Source: JAUVXJ01 sp964433755 | Lineage (GTDB): Bacteria; Chloroflexota; Anaerolineae; UBA7937; B3-Chlor | Assembly: GCA_964433755.1 (NCBI GenBank) | Contig: CAYSSR010000003.1 | Span: forward strand, 434,001-498,000 | Direction: 5' to 3' | DNA length: 64,000 bases | In this document: positions 1-8,103 of the stretch, piece after piece | Position numbering within the stretch: position 1 is the stretch's first letter | Layout: every line of letters starts with the position of its first letter | Notes under the pieces: generated by a model | What the model was told of the DNA's origin: nothing | The model's input: only the letters and a program-made list of their open reading frames with translations | Database searches by the model: none | Position numbers and translations under genes: made by a program

Positions 1-2082
1 TCCATCCTCACCTCCCTCTCGGCCCCAGACCTGAACTGGGACGAAGAGCAAGAATTACTCCGCGAGCAGATCCAGGGCACCGTCAGCGCCCTCCTGGGCC
101 TGGTGGGGATAGAGGCAGACCCTCTACAGAGCAGAGAGCACATCCTCCTCTCCAACATCTTCGAACACTTCTGGCGCCAGGGCGAGGACTTGGACCTCAC
201 CCGATTGATCAGCGCGATCCAGTCGCCACCGGTGCGGCAGATAGGCGTCTTCGACGTGGACACCTTCTTCCCGGAGAAAGAGCGCTTCGGGCTGGCTATC
301 TCCCTCAACAACATCATCGCTGCCCCTGGCTTTCAGTCCTGGCTGGAAGGCGAACCGCTGGACGTCTCCACCCTCCTCTACCAACCAGATGGCAAGCCAC
401 GCCACAGCATCTTCTACATCGCTCACCTCAGCGATGCCGAGCGTATGTTCTTCGTCACCTTGCTGCTGGAGCAGATCGTGACCTGGGTGCGCCAGCAGTC
501 GGGAACCACCAGCCTGCGGGCCCTCCTTTACTTCGACGAGGTCTTCGGTTTCTTTCCCCCGGTAGCGGAGCCACCATCCAAACGGCCCTTGTTGACGCTG
601 CTCAAGCAGGCGCGAGCCTTCGGATTCGGAGTCGTGCTCACCACCCAGAACCCGGTGGACCTGGACTACAAAGGACTGACCAACGCGGGCACCTGGTTCA
701 TCGGCAAACTCCAGACCGAGCGGGACAAGATGCGCGTGCTGGATGGTCTGGAATCGGCAAGCGTCCAGGCTGGCGGCGCCTTCAAGCGCAAAGAGCTCGA
801 TCGTCTTATCTCGGCCCTCGACTCTCGGGTCTTCCTGCTCCACAACGTGCACGAAGACCATCCCGTCATCTTCTACACTCGATGGGCCATGAGCTACCTG
901 CGTGGCCCCCTGACCCGGACACAGGTGCGGGAACTGATGGCCGACCAGCGATCCACCGCGGCGCCTGCTGCTCCTGCGTCTCGCCGCCGACCCGCCGTAG
1001 CCAAAGACGTGGCACCAGCCGCAGAGGAGGCTGCAGAGGCCGGTGCTGAAGTGCCCGCGGGCTACAGCAGCACCCCACCCTCTTTGGCCCCGGACATGTC
1101 CCAGGTCTTCCTGCCTCCACGCCTCCGGAAGAAGGAGGCCCTATCGCAACTGGAGGAGCAAGTGGGCAAGACGGTGAAGCCGAAGGAGACCACCATCGTC
1201 TATGAGCCGTCTCTCCTGGCTTTGGGCACGGTGAGCTTCCTCGATCGGAAGCGCAAGGTGGACGAGGACAAAGCGGTGGGCCTGCTCTTGCGGCCCGAGA
1301 ATCTCGGTGCGACCATCTCCTGGGCGGATGCCGATCCGGTCGACCTCGACCCGAGGGATCTCGAGGACGAGGCAGAGCCTGACGCGCTCTTCGGGGCCGT
1401 CCCGCCGGAACTCAGTACGGTCTCGAAGGTCAAGGCGCTCGAGAAGGACTTCACCGATCATCTGTACAACAACGAGCAGCTCGACCTGTACTACAATCCG
1501 TCGCTCAAGCTGTACAGCGAGCCCGGAGAGTCCGAGAGGGATTTCAAGGTCCGAGCGCAGCAGGCGGTCCGTGAGGCACGCGACGCCGAGGTGGACAAGC
1601 TGCGAGAGAAGTACCAGAAGAAGCTCGACAAGCTAGAAGCCAGCCGGGACCGGGAGGAGCAGGAGTTGGCCGAGGACCGCGCGGACTACGAAGGCCGCAA
1701 GCGCGAGGAGTTGCTCTCGGGTGGGGAGACGGTGTTAGGCATGCTGGGCATCTTCGGCCGGCGCTCGTCCAGAGGACTCTCCACCGCGGCCCGAAAGCGC
1801 AGGCTGACCACCAAGGCACAGTCTGACGTGCAAGAGTCCGAAGAAGAGGTGAAACGTCTCAAGGGCGAGATCGAGCAGATGACCAAGGAGATGGAGAAAG
1901 AGACCCAAGAACTGGCCGACGAGTGGTCCGACGTGGCGGAGGAGGTTGAGGTCTACCCGGTCAAGCCCCGCCGGAAAGACGTCAAGGCAGAGCTCGTGAC
2001 CCTGGCCTGGGCACCCTTCTGGGAGATCAGCTACAGTTCTGCGCGGGGCAAGGTCGCCTACAGTCGCGTGGCGGCCTACTGA
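1..2082 (+). CDS. HerA/VirB4-like ATPase with C-terminal coiled coil, 5' end outside window
   Basis: The frame is open from base 1, so the N-terminus and the Walker A loop lie upstream of the window; a GTG at 103 is only an internal codon. A Walker B-like segment (LLYFDEVFGF) is encoded near 523-552, and a downstream TTQNP segment near 640-655 matches the sensor region of the HerA/DUF87 class of hexameric DNA-translocating ATPases. From about 1270 onward the protein is rich in Glu, Lys and Arg with heptad-like spacing, which predicts a long coiled coil. By family, it likely moves DNA or works in a defence or conjugation-type complex, but its partners are not visible. The ATPase class is fairly sure; the role is not. 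Confidence 0.75.
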   Translation, partial: SILTSLSAPDLNWDEEQELLREQIQGTVSALLGLVGIEADPLQSREHILLSNIFEHFWRQGEDLDLTRLISAIQSPPVRQIGVFDVDTFFPEKERFGLAISLNNIIAAPGFQSWLEGEPLDVSTLLYQPDGKPRHSIFYIAHLSDAERMFFVTLLLEQIVTWVRQQSGTTSLRALLYFDEVFGFFPPVAEPPSKRPLLTLLKQARAFGFGVVLTTQNPVDLDYKGLTNAGTWFIGKLQTERDKMRVLDGLESASVQAGGAFKRKELDRLISALDSRVFLLHNVHEDHPVIFYTRWAMSYLRGPLTRTQVRELMADQRSTAAPAAPASRRRPAVAKDVAPAAEEAAEAGAEVPAGYSSTPPSLAPDMSQVFLPPRLRKKEALSQLEEQVGKTVKPKETTIVYEPSLLALGTVSFLDRKRKVDEDKAVGLLLRPENLGATISWADADPVDLDPRDLEDEAEPDALFGAVPPELSTVSKVKALEKDFTDHLYNNEQLDLYYNPSLKLYSEPGESERDFKVRAQQAVREARDAEVDKLREKYQKKLDKLEASRDREEQELAEDRADYEGRKREELLSGGETVLGMLGIFGRRSSRGLSTAARKRRLTTKAQSDVQESEEEVKRLKGEIEQMTKEMEKETQELADEWSDVAEEVEVYPVKPRRKDVKAELVTLAWAPFWEISYSSARGKVAYSRVAAY

Positions 2083-2496
2083 GAAGACCTCCCCGAGGTT
2101 CTCAACCTACGGGAGGACCGTCATCCGATCGGAACGCTACCCCTTCTGATTGTCTGGCACAAACCCATCCAGCTACGCTGGTGGAGTGGGACCCCGAACC
2201 TCAAGACGGGTACTGTTGGGCAAGAGGGCCTACCAGAGGATTCGCCCCACCTGCGCCAGCGCCAGCATTCCTGCTTGCCGCCCAGCAACGCCACCAAGTG
2301 GCTCGTCAGGCCATTGCCGGCCATCTCCTCTGGAAGCCCGGTTGGCCTGGAGGCTCGCTTGACGAGTTCCTCCGTCTGTTTCCCACGTACCCGTCTACGA
2401 TGCCAGTGCCAAACACTCTGCTTCGACTCGGGACGCGGGCCGCACCCTCACCGGGGCCGACGTGCAAGGTGTCGCCCCGCCCAACAGGTTGAGTGA
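2083..2496. other. non-coding stretch, nothing recognised
   Basis: Short open frames occur on both strands, but none has a ribosome site, a family signature or a credible start. I see no hairpin with a T-run and no repeat. Confidence 0.4.
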
Positions 2497-2676
2497 CTAC
2501 AACCCTTTCAGCAGGGTGGCGACAAGTAGCAGCAGGAACGCCACTGCCACCAGCCAGAAGCCGAGCCCATAGGGCACCGACACTATGGACATCGATCCCA
2601 CATGTATCAGTATGCCGACCGCCCCGACAATGAGGGCGACCAACCAGGTGGTCACCTTGGGAGCACTCAGTTTCAT
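2497..2676 (-). CDS. 59-aa membrane peptide with strong Shine-Dalgarno
   Basis: This small gene reads from ATG at 2676 to TAG at 2497. The product begins MKLSAPKVTTWLVALIVGAV and has two hydrophobic segments, about residues 11-31 and 35-56, joined by a short GSMSIV turn, so it should form a membrane hairpin. A perfect AGGAGG lies 5-6 bases before the ATG (2682-2687), the main reason to believe it is translated. No family is recognised. It stands alone, about 380 bases downstream of the next minus-strand gene's stop, and probably has its own promoter in the less GC-rich stretch around 2790-2870, where I could not define hexamers. Similar two-helix peptides often modulate membrane complexes or are toxins; nothing here decides. 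Confidence 0.6.
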   Translation of the reverse strand: MKLSAPKVTTWLVALIVGAVGILIHVGSMSIVSVPYGLGFWLVAVAFLLLLVATLLKGL

Positions 2677-3060
2677 CTCAGCCTCCTTTGTACAACGATC
2701 GCCTTGAGTCGTGCCCGGACTCCCTCAGCCCCGTGGCCGCCCGCCAGTCACGGAGAGCCCCCTGGACACATCGAAAGGTCCCGTCACGGTACGAAAAACC
2801 GACCACAATACTACATTATCCAAGACTGCGTCTACATCAGTATAGCGCAGTCAAAACCGGTTCACCACAGACCAACACCGGGATGAGTGATCACTGAGGT
2901 TGGATCTCGCGTCAGACGGAACGAGTCCAGTGCTCTTCAGAAGGACTCGTGTCTCAAAAGGACAAAAGAGCTGCGCAGCCAACGCTATCTACCGGCCGGC
3001 GCTGGTATCGATACCACGACAGAGCCGCCCCCCGCCGTTCGAGCGCCGCCATCGATCCGA
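2677..3060. other. intergenic, likely upstream region of the 59-aa peptide
   Basis: No supported gene. A locally less GC-rich patch at about 2790-2870 is a plausible promoter zone for the minus-strand small gene, but no convincing -35/-10 pair with normal spacing was found. Confidence 0.35.
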
Positions 3061-4281
3061 TCAATAGTCGCTCGCGATATCTTCCCAGTTCCCGGAAAAC
3101 GCGTTGTCCTGGGTATTGGGGTTGCCTGGCGGCGAGATGAAATGGATGCCCTGACCGCAGCCTTCGATGGCGTTGTTGACGATTTGTGGGGACCCGCCAT
3201 CGATGGTTATGCCGGCATGATCGGGGTTCGGGCCCAGGTGGTTGTCCCGGATCACCGGAGAGCTCTGATGCATGTCGATGAGCTCGTGGCCAGCGTAGGA
3301 GATGGTATTGTGCTCGACCACCACGGTACTGTTCGCACACACCGCACATTCACCTACGTGTCGCAGGATGCTGTGGCTGATTTGCGTCCCGTCGCCGGGA
3401 TCGAAAGCGCGGTAGTACTCCACCGTGCAGTAGGACAGAACACCGTGGGCCATCCCCAAGTGATTCCAGTCGTAGATGCTGGGAGTCGGGCTATCGGAGG
3501 TGATGGTGATCATCTGCTCCGGTGTGCCCACTGCGTGCAGCGTGCCGTTGACGACAATGGAGATGTGATGCCCTTCGTCCCTGAACGGCTCGCCAAAGTG
3601 AACTCCATGCTCGTAGGTATCCTGGGTGTTGACACCCTCCTGCAAGTCGAAGGGCCAGTCCATGAGGTTCTCCGCGTCCTGGTTCGCCGCAACGCGTACC
3701 ACAGTCCCCGGTTCGATGGTCAGAGTGGCCCCCTCCTCCACAATGACGTCACCGACGACGTGGACCTCGCCTCTCCAGATCTCGTCCCAGGTGATGTAAC
3801 CATGTGTCGTTCGGTTCACGATGGGGCCGGGAGTGGGGGTGGGCTGTGGCTCGGGCGTAGGTGGAACGAGCGTTGGGGTGGATACCGCCCTCGTCGCCGT
3901 CGCCTCCGGGCCTTGGCTGGTCGGCACAGGATCAGGTCCGCCCTTCACCTGGACGACCACCCACTCCTCGTAAGGACCGCCGGGAGCGCCCACCACTAGT
4001 TCGTACATCGTGGTCTCCTCGGGGCACACGATTGTTCCTCCCGAAGTGTCAACCTCCTCGCCGTCGAGGAACACCGGGTAGTCTTCGCCGAGCTGCACCT
4101 CCCAGCCCAGGTAGGTGCACTCCCCGAGCCCGAGGACGTCCCTCCGGGCCTCGAACCGTATCTCTGGCTCGGTCGTGAGACTGGGCAGCAAACTGCAGCC
4201 CATCGCTCCCACGACGGCTAGCATCAGTACGGCAAAAGTCGCGCTGAAGGATCTATCTCCCCTCATCCTCCACTGCTCCAT
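3061..4281 (-). CDS. lipoprotein with right-handed parallel beta-helix
   Basis: The N-terminus has a signal peptide ending in GAMGC (Cys29), consistent with lipidation, then a small domain with PEETTMYEL and a Pro/Thr-rich linker (about residues 120-155). The C-terminal half, from about residue 165, has the short repeated turns typical of pectate-lyase-like beta helices, including GATLTIEPGTVVRV and repeats such as HNTISYAG and DNHLGPN. Such proteins are surface or secreted polysaccharide-binding or -cleaving proteins; no catalytic residues can be assigned. The start is uncertain: ATG 4281 follows a terminator stem that supplies the only SD-like GGGAGG, 12 bases upstream; an internal ATG at 4266 is the alternative. 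Confidence 0.7.
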   Translation of the reverse strand: MEQWRMRGDRSFSATFAVLMLAVVGAMGCSLLPSLTTEPEIRFEARRDVLGLGECTYLGWEVQLGEDYPVFLDGEEVDTSGGTIVCPEETTMYELVVGAPGGPYEEWVVVQVKGGPDPVPTSQGPEATATRAVSTPTLVPPTPEPQPTPTPGPIVNRTTHGYITWDEIWRGEVHVVGDVIVEEGATLTIEPGTVVRVAANQDAENLMDWPFDLQEGVNTQDTYEHGVHFGEPFRDEGHHISIVVNGTLHAVGTPEQMITITSDSPTPSIYDWNHLGMAHGVLSYCTVEYYRAFDPGDGTQISHSILRHVGECAVCANSTVVVEHNTISYAGHELIDMHQSSPVIRDNHLGPNPDHAGITIDGGSPQIVNNAIEGCGQGIHFISPPGNPNTQDNAFSGNWEDIASDY

Positions 4282-4287
4282 GGCACG

Positions 4288-4324
4288 AAAAAACCTCCCG
4301 AGGGCTCTGTACCCACGGGAGGTT
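4288..4324 (-). terminator. rho-independent terminator after the HtrA-like gene
   Basis: A perfect 9-bp inverted repeat (AACCTCCCG at 4292-4300, CGGGAGGTT at 4316-4324) is followed, reading on the minus strand, by a run of T (4293-4288). It lies 6 bases after the protease stop and 7 bases before the lipoprotein start, so the lipoprotein needs read-through or its own promoter. Confidence 0.85.
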
Positions 4325-4330
4325 CGGGTT

Positions 4331-5890
4331 CTATCCCTGACTGGCTAGTCGAAATGTCCCCAGATCCACCTCGGCCGGGTCATCCTCGTCGAAGTAGAGC
4401 CAGCCGTTCTCCCACTGAGGTACGTACCCCTCGGCGCCCAGAAGGACTCCGAGGTGTTCCCCGCGCGGTATGGGCTGCCGGAGCACAAACCTGCCATCGC
4501 TGTCCGTCTCCGCATAGGCCAGCATCTGCTCCTCGAGGAAGTCCTCCAAGAACTCCTCCACCGTGACGTCTGGCTGAAGAACCACGAAGAGCGCCCCCTC
4601 GATACCCCGGCCTGTGTCGGCAGAGACGATGGTCCCACTCACTGCCACACCACCGTCCTCATCCTCCTCGTCGGGCAGCACGATCGGACCGCCCTCATCG
4701 CCATCGAATGACGCCACCAGGGAGTAGGGCTCGCTGACACTGTAGCCACCGTAGGTGACGACGGCGATGTAGTACTCACCGGTGGTCCTGGGCTGGTACT
4801 CAATTCGCTCTCTGTCCGTGGTCCCCCACGAATAGTCCAGGACCTCCCCGTCGGAGTCGACGAGGTACAGGTCGTAGTCGGACCGCCAGTTGATGTTGGT
4901 CAGGTCAACGATGATGGGGTCCCGGGTGGTCACGTCAATGTAGTAGACGTCGACGTCCTCCTCAGAACTGATGTACGCCTCGTACACCTTCCCGGACAGT
5001 AGAGGTCCGGAGGCATCTTCAACCGTCTCGTTTGGCTCGAAGGCCTCCAGGTCCTCGGCTGGTTCCTCCGGATCGACCAGGTAGGCGACCAGGTTCACCG
5101 GCCTTAGCTCGTTTAGCTGTCCGATCGAGACGGCTGTGTCGTTCTCGTCGATCACGCCATCGCCGTTGGTGTCCACGATCCGCCGCGCCTCGGCCTCTCC
5201 CAACTGGGTGGGCACGCCAACCAGTTCGCCTTGCGCGTTGACTCCCGTCCCTCCGCTGTTTCCGCCAGCGATGGTCGTGTCGGTCCGAATCCAGGTGCGA
5301 ACCACCTCTCCGCTGGACAGCTCGGTGCTCTCGAACCCGCTCACGCCTCCGCTGGTGAAGGTGATGTAACCTTCTCCGATGCCCGGATAGCCAAAGATGT
5401 AGAGCTCATCCCCCAAATGCACCTCGTCTGAGTCGCCCAGCGCGACGGGACTCAGGTCCATGTCATCGGCATCCACGGCCCTGCCGTTCAGATCCATGGT
5501 GATCTGGAGCAAGGCCAGGTCCAGCCCATGGTCGTAGGCCAGCACCTCCGCCACGTACATGGGCACCGGTGGCCGGTCCTCACGGGTGGTCAGGGCCACG
5601 ACGAGGGCGTCCATGGGACCTCCCTCGAGACCCACGTCGTTCCCCATGTCTGTGGCCACGTGGGCATTGGTCAGCACCAGACCGTCCTCGGACAAGATGG
5701 TGCCGGAACCACTCCACACGGGAACCAGTTCGTCCCCATCCCTCACCAGCGCATAGATGAGCACCGATCCCTTCATGATCTCCTGACGCTGGGTCTGAGA
5801 CAGCACCTCCTGGCCGGACACCGCTGCTACTCCGCCCAGAAGGAGCACGACCGAGGTCAGCAAGCAGGCAAGTTTGAGCGTGTTTCGCAT
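4331..5890 (-). CDS. secreted trypsin-like serine protease with PPC and carboxypeptidase-regulatory-like domains
   Basis: A signal peptide (about residues 1-26) leads into an HtrA/S1-type trypsin fold. The catalytic triad is readable: His77 in TNAHVA, Asp124 in HGLDLALL and Ser212 in AGGNSGG. An EF-hand-like DTNGDGVIDENDT loop sits in the C-terminal half of the protease domain. A bacterial pre-peptidase C-terminal (PPC) domain follows, beginning around EPNETVEDA, then a carboxypeptidase-regulatory-like beta-sandwich at about residues 420-519. There is no PDZ domain, unlike classical DegP. It probably works outside the membrane in protein quality control or degradation. It lies 12 bases downstream of the 5903-6505 gene, likely co-transcribed, and ends at a strong terminator. 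Confidence 0.88.
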   Translation of the reverse strand: MRNTLKLACLLTSVVLLLGGVAAVSGQEVLSQTQRQEIMKGSVLIYALVRDGDELVPVWSGSGTILSEDGLVLTNAHVATDMGNDVGLEGGPMDALVVALTTREDRPPVPMYVAEVLAYDHGLDLALLQITMDLNGRAVDADDMDLSPVALGDSDEVHLGDELYIFGYPGIGEGYITFTSGGVSGFESTELSSGEVVRTWIRTDTTIAGGNSGGTGVNAQGELVGVPTQLGEAEARRIVDTNGDGVIDENDTAVSIGQLNELRPVNLVAYLVDPEEPAEDLEAFEPNETVEDASGPLLSGKVYEAYISSEEDVDVYYIDVTTRDPIIVDLTNINWRSDYDLYLVDSDGEVLDYSWGTTDRERIEYQPRTTGEYYIAVVTYGGYSVSEPYSLVASFDGDEGGPIVLPDEEDEDGGVAVSGTIVSADTGRGIEGALFVVLQPDVTVEEFLEDFLEEQMLAYAETDSDGRFVLRQPIPRGEHLGVLLGAEGYVPQWENGWLYFDEDDPAEVDLGTFRLASQG

Positions 5891-5902
5891 GTCATAACCT
5901 CC

Positions 5903-6505
5903 CTAGCTAAGATGGAAGCTGGCGAGGACGGAGTTGAAGGCTCCCTCCTCATCCACGAACCGGTCCGCCTCGGCAGCGAGGGTCAGGATGTAGGCCCGGC
6001 CCTCATAGATGACCACCCAGTCGATGGCCTGGACGACAACCGGGATGCTGCCTTGAGAACCGCTGGCGGGCTCAGCCACGTAGGCGTAGGTCACCTTGCT
6101 AGCCTCCAGCCCCCCAAGCATACCTTGATCCACACTCAATACACGGTAGGCGGTGAGCTCCGCGCCTCTGTTCAACGCCAGGGTAGCCAGTAGTTCGTTC
6201 TCCGTGAGCGGGAATTCAGGATCCATCTCTCTGCTTCTCAGGGAGATGGTGGGTTTGAAGAGGCCCTCTGCGCGCACGTCGCTGGCAGTGACTAGCGCTT
6301 CCTTATCCACCTGCTCCAGCCAACGGTCTGGATAGCTCAGACTCACTGCACCGTCATCACTGGTGAAGGTGACCATCTGGCCCAGCACCCAGCCCTTGAA
6401 AGCCCAACCCAGCAGCAAGGCGACGATGACCAGGGCCACCACCAGTACCTCATCCCACCAACCTTTCAGAGGAACCGAACGTCGAACCGATGTGCTTGCT
6501 TCCAT
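5903..6505 (-). CDS. membrane-anchored protein of unknown function
   Basis: I place the start at ATG 6505 (MEASTSVRRS), which follows a purine-rich GGAGAGAGAGA; the frame stays open 23 codons further up without a better site. The product is 200 residues: a basic N-terminus, one transmembrane helix at about residues 18-40, then a soluble extracytoplasmic domain of about 150 residues with alternating beta and alpha segments (FTSDDGAVSLSYPDRW, then VTYAYVAEPA). The fold vaguely resembles PsbP-like or DUF1795-type domains, but I cannot name a family. Being 12 bases before the HtrA-like protease gene, it may act with it at the cell surface. Confidence 0.7.
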   Translation of the reverse strand: MEASTSVRRSVPLKGWWDEVLVVALVIVALLLGWAFKGWVLGQMVTFTSDDGAVSLSYPDRWLEQVDKEALVTASDVRAEGLFKPTISLRSREMDPEFPLTENELLATLALNRGAELTAYRVLSVDQGMLGGLEASKVTYAYVAEPASGSQGSIPVVVQAIDWVVIYEGRAYILTLAAEADRFVDEEGAFNSVLASFHLS

Positions 6506-6540
6506 TCTCTCTCTCCTCGTCTTCCCAGGATTACCGCTGA

Positions 6541-6550
6541 GACCGCAGAG
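6541..6550 (+). repeat. left arm of inverted repeat flanking the GxxExxY gene
   Basis: GACCGCAGAG here is the exact reverse complement of 7070-7079. It continues into TTCACGGAG, which contains the stop codon of the enclosed gene. Confidence 0.7.
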
Positions 6551-6551
6551 T

Positions 6552-6986
6552 TCACGGAGTCTCCGGGAATCCATTCACTACTCGACGGATGCCGTCTTTC
6601 AGGAGCGGCACATTGAAGTTGATCAACAGCCCAACCTTGCAGCCCGAGAGCTTCAAGTACGAAAGAAGCTGGGCCTGATGAATGGGGGCAAGTTCGTCGA
6701 CAGCCTTGAGCTCTACGATGACCTTGTCCTCCACGAGCAAGTCCAGGCGGTAGCCGCAGTCTAGATGAACGTCTTTGTAGACCACCGGCAGTGGCTTCTG
6801 TGATTCGACTTGGAGTCCTGATCCCGCGAGTTCAAACGCCAGACACCGCTCGTAGGCGGACTCCAGAAGCCCCGGTCCAAGGAAGCGGTGCACCTCGATA
6901 GCCGCACCGATGACGGTCTCAGTAATGCGGTTGAGCTGTACCTCTTCTCTACTCCCCGTCATCTCCACGTCCTCTAAGTGCTCCAC
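6552..6986 (-). CDS. GxxExxY family protein (PD-(D/E)XK-like)
   Basis: The protein shows the family hallmarks: GPGLLESAYERCL (GxxExxY), later CGYRLDLLVEDKVIVELKAV, the D...ExK core of a PD-(D/E)XK nuclease-like fold, and a C-terminal GLLINFNVPLLKDGIRR. The family is about 120-130 residues, so the true start may be ATG 6962 (MTGSREEVQ) rather than 6986. Function is unproven; members are scattered singletons suspected to be mobile. The gene is bracketed by a 10-bp inverted repeat inside imperfect CGCAGAG-type repeats, and its stop codon lies in the left repeat, which fits a self-contained cassette. Confidence 0.88.
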   Translation of the reverse strand: MEHLEDVEMTGSREEVQLNRITETVIGAAIEVHRFLGPGLLESAYERCLAFELAGSGLQVESQKPLPVVYKDVHLDCGYRLDLLVEDKVIVELKAVDELAPIHQAQLLSYLKLSGCKVGLLINFNVPLLKDGIRRVVNGFPETP

Positions 6987-7069
6987 GGTGTTTCCTGACC
7001 CCCCAACTGGAGGCCACCGCCGCCCAACGTCTCTTCTCTACCTTCGTTCCTCTCTGCGTCCTCTGCGCT

Positions 7070-7079
7070 CTCTGCGGTC
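7070..7079 (-). repeat. right arm of inverted repeat flanking the GxxExxY gene
   Basis: CTCTGCGGTC pairs exactly with 6541-6550. Just outside it are further imperfect units (CTCTGCGTC, CTCTGCGCT at 7052-7069). The repeat ends 12 bases from the stop of the PrsW-like gene. Confidence 0.7.
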
Positions 7080-7091
7080 AATCGACAACCG

Positions 7092-8018
7092 TCATGTCTG
7101 GGCCACAGTTGCCCGGTTGGCCCTCCGCATCAGCCAGAAGAGAACCCCCAGGATAACCAGCGCGATCACCGTAGCCAGGATCAGACCATTCCAGGGATTG
7201 AACTGCAAGCCCCGCACGCTGGCCAGGTCGCGCAAGAAGACGAAGAGACCGTTGAGCAGCGCGGCGATCGTGAGACCGCAGGGCATCCACCACACCGGTT
7301 TGCCTTCGAACTTGTCCTGGGCCAGGAAGTAGCCAACGATGCCTGCAAAGCTGGCCTGGGCCAGAGCGGTGACGACGATGCGTATCACACCTACCGAGAG
7401 ATCCACACCGGCATTGGATACAACGTACTGGATGTTCAGCATGGTAGCGTATCCCAGACCTGCCGCTGTGCCGTAGATGACCCCATCCATCCGCTCGTCG
7501 AATTCTGCGCTGCTGAAGACCGTATAGCGCACCGCGGCGTACTTGAGGAACTCCTGGCTGAAGCCCAGCACCAGAACGCCTCCCACCAGTTGCACCATCT
7601 GACTCTCGTAGAGCCATTCCTTGATCCCGAACAGATCGTTGACCAGCGGAATGCCCACAGCGGCGGCCAAAAGCGCACCCAAGACGAAGATGCCAACGAC
7701 GTACCGCTTGGGCTCGGGCTCCAACCGGTCCTGAAGATAGAAGAAGGCCAACCAGATCAGGGCAGGAACCAGCGCCAGTACGATACCCGCCACCACCAGT
7801 GCTGTCCCTTCCAGCGTGGGCTGGGCGAACCTGTCCAGCCCCACGACCAGAAGGATGAAGACGATCAGTGCTGCCACCAGGACCCATCCGGTCTGCCAGA
7901 AATGGCTCCTTCCACGGGTGACCTTGCTGTAGTGCTCATCACAGTAGCAGCGTCTGCCAATCATCTTGGCCTCGGCCTTCACCGGCGCGTGGCAGATACA
8001 GCAGAAACGTTCGCTCAT
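7092..8018 (-). CDS. PrsW-like intramembrane protease homologue with altered active-site motifs
   Basis: Cys-rich N-terminus (CCICHAPVKAEA...CYCDEHY), a possible zinc ribbon, then about eight hydrophobic segments and the PrsW-family core. DRLEPEPKRYV and FDERMDGVIYGTAAGLGYA are clear family signatures. PrsW enzymes use an EExxK motif and a conserved His in a later helix. Here the first motif reads QEFLK, and the helix that normally begins with His reads AQASFAGIVGY. The protein may therefore be a non-proteolytic homologue, although alignment could move the His. A well-formed promoter (8075-8103) lies upstream and an AGAGGAGG ribosome site precedes the ATG. Confidence 0.8.
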   Translation of the reverse strand: MSERFCCICHAPVKAEAKMIGRRCYCDEHYSKVTRGRSHFWQTGWVLVAALIVFILLVVGLDRFAQPTLEGTALVVAGIVLALVPALIWLAFFYLQDRLEPEPKRYVVGIFVLGALLAAAVGIPLVNDLFGIKEWLYESQMVQLVGGVLVLGFSQEFLKYAAVRYTVFSSAEFDERMDGVIYGTAAGLGYATMLNIQYVVSNAGVDLSVGVIRIVVTALAQASFAGIVGYFLAQDKFEGKPVWWMPCGLTIAALLNGLFVFLRDLASVRGLQFNPWNGLILATVIALVILGVLFWLMRRANRATVAQT

Positions 8019-8074
8019 GCTTCACAGCCTCCTCTCGGCCATTCGTTGAGACCACTCTTCATAATCGTGGCGCC

Positions 8075-8103
8075 ATTGTATCCCTGCGCCCAGTCAACGT
8101 CAA
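8075..8103 (-). promoter_or_regulatory. sigma-70-type promoter for the PrsW-like gene
   Basis: On the minus strand TTGACG (8103-8098) and TACAAT (8080-8075) are separated by 17 bases. The -35 overlaps the stop of the MFS gene, so the PrsW-like gene can be transcribed independently. Confidence 0.7.

Noticed and set aside
2887..3999. Plus-strand open frame of 370 codons
   Set aside because: Antisense to the beta-helix lipoprotein; the minus strand has a signal peptide, linker and repeats, this one has nothing.
6530..7085. Insertion sequence around the GxxExxY gene
   Set aside because: No transposase and no clear target-site duplication; kept only as a cassette hypothesis.
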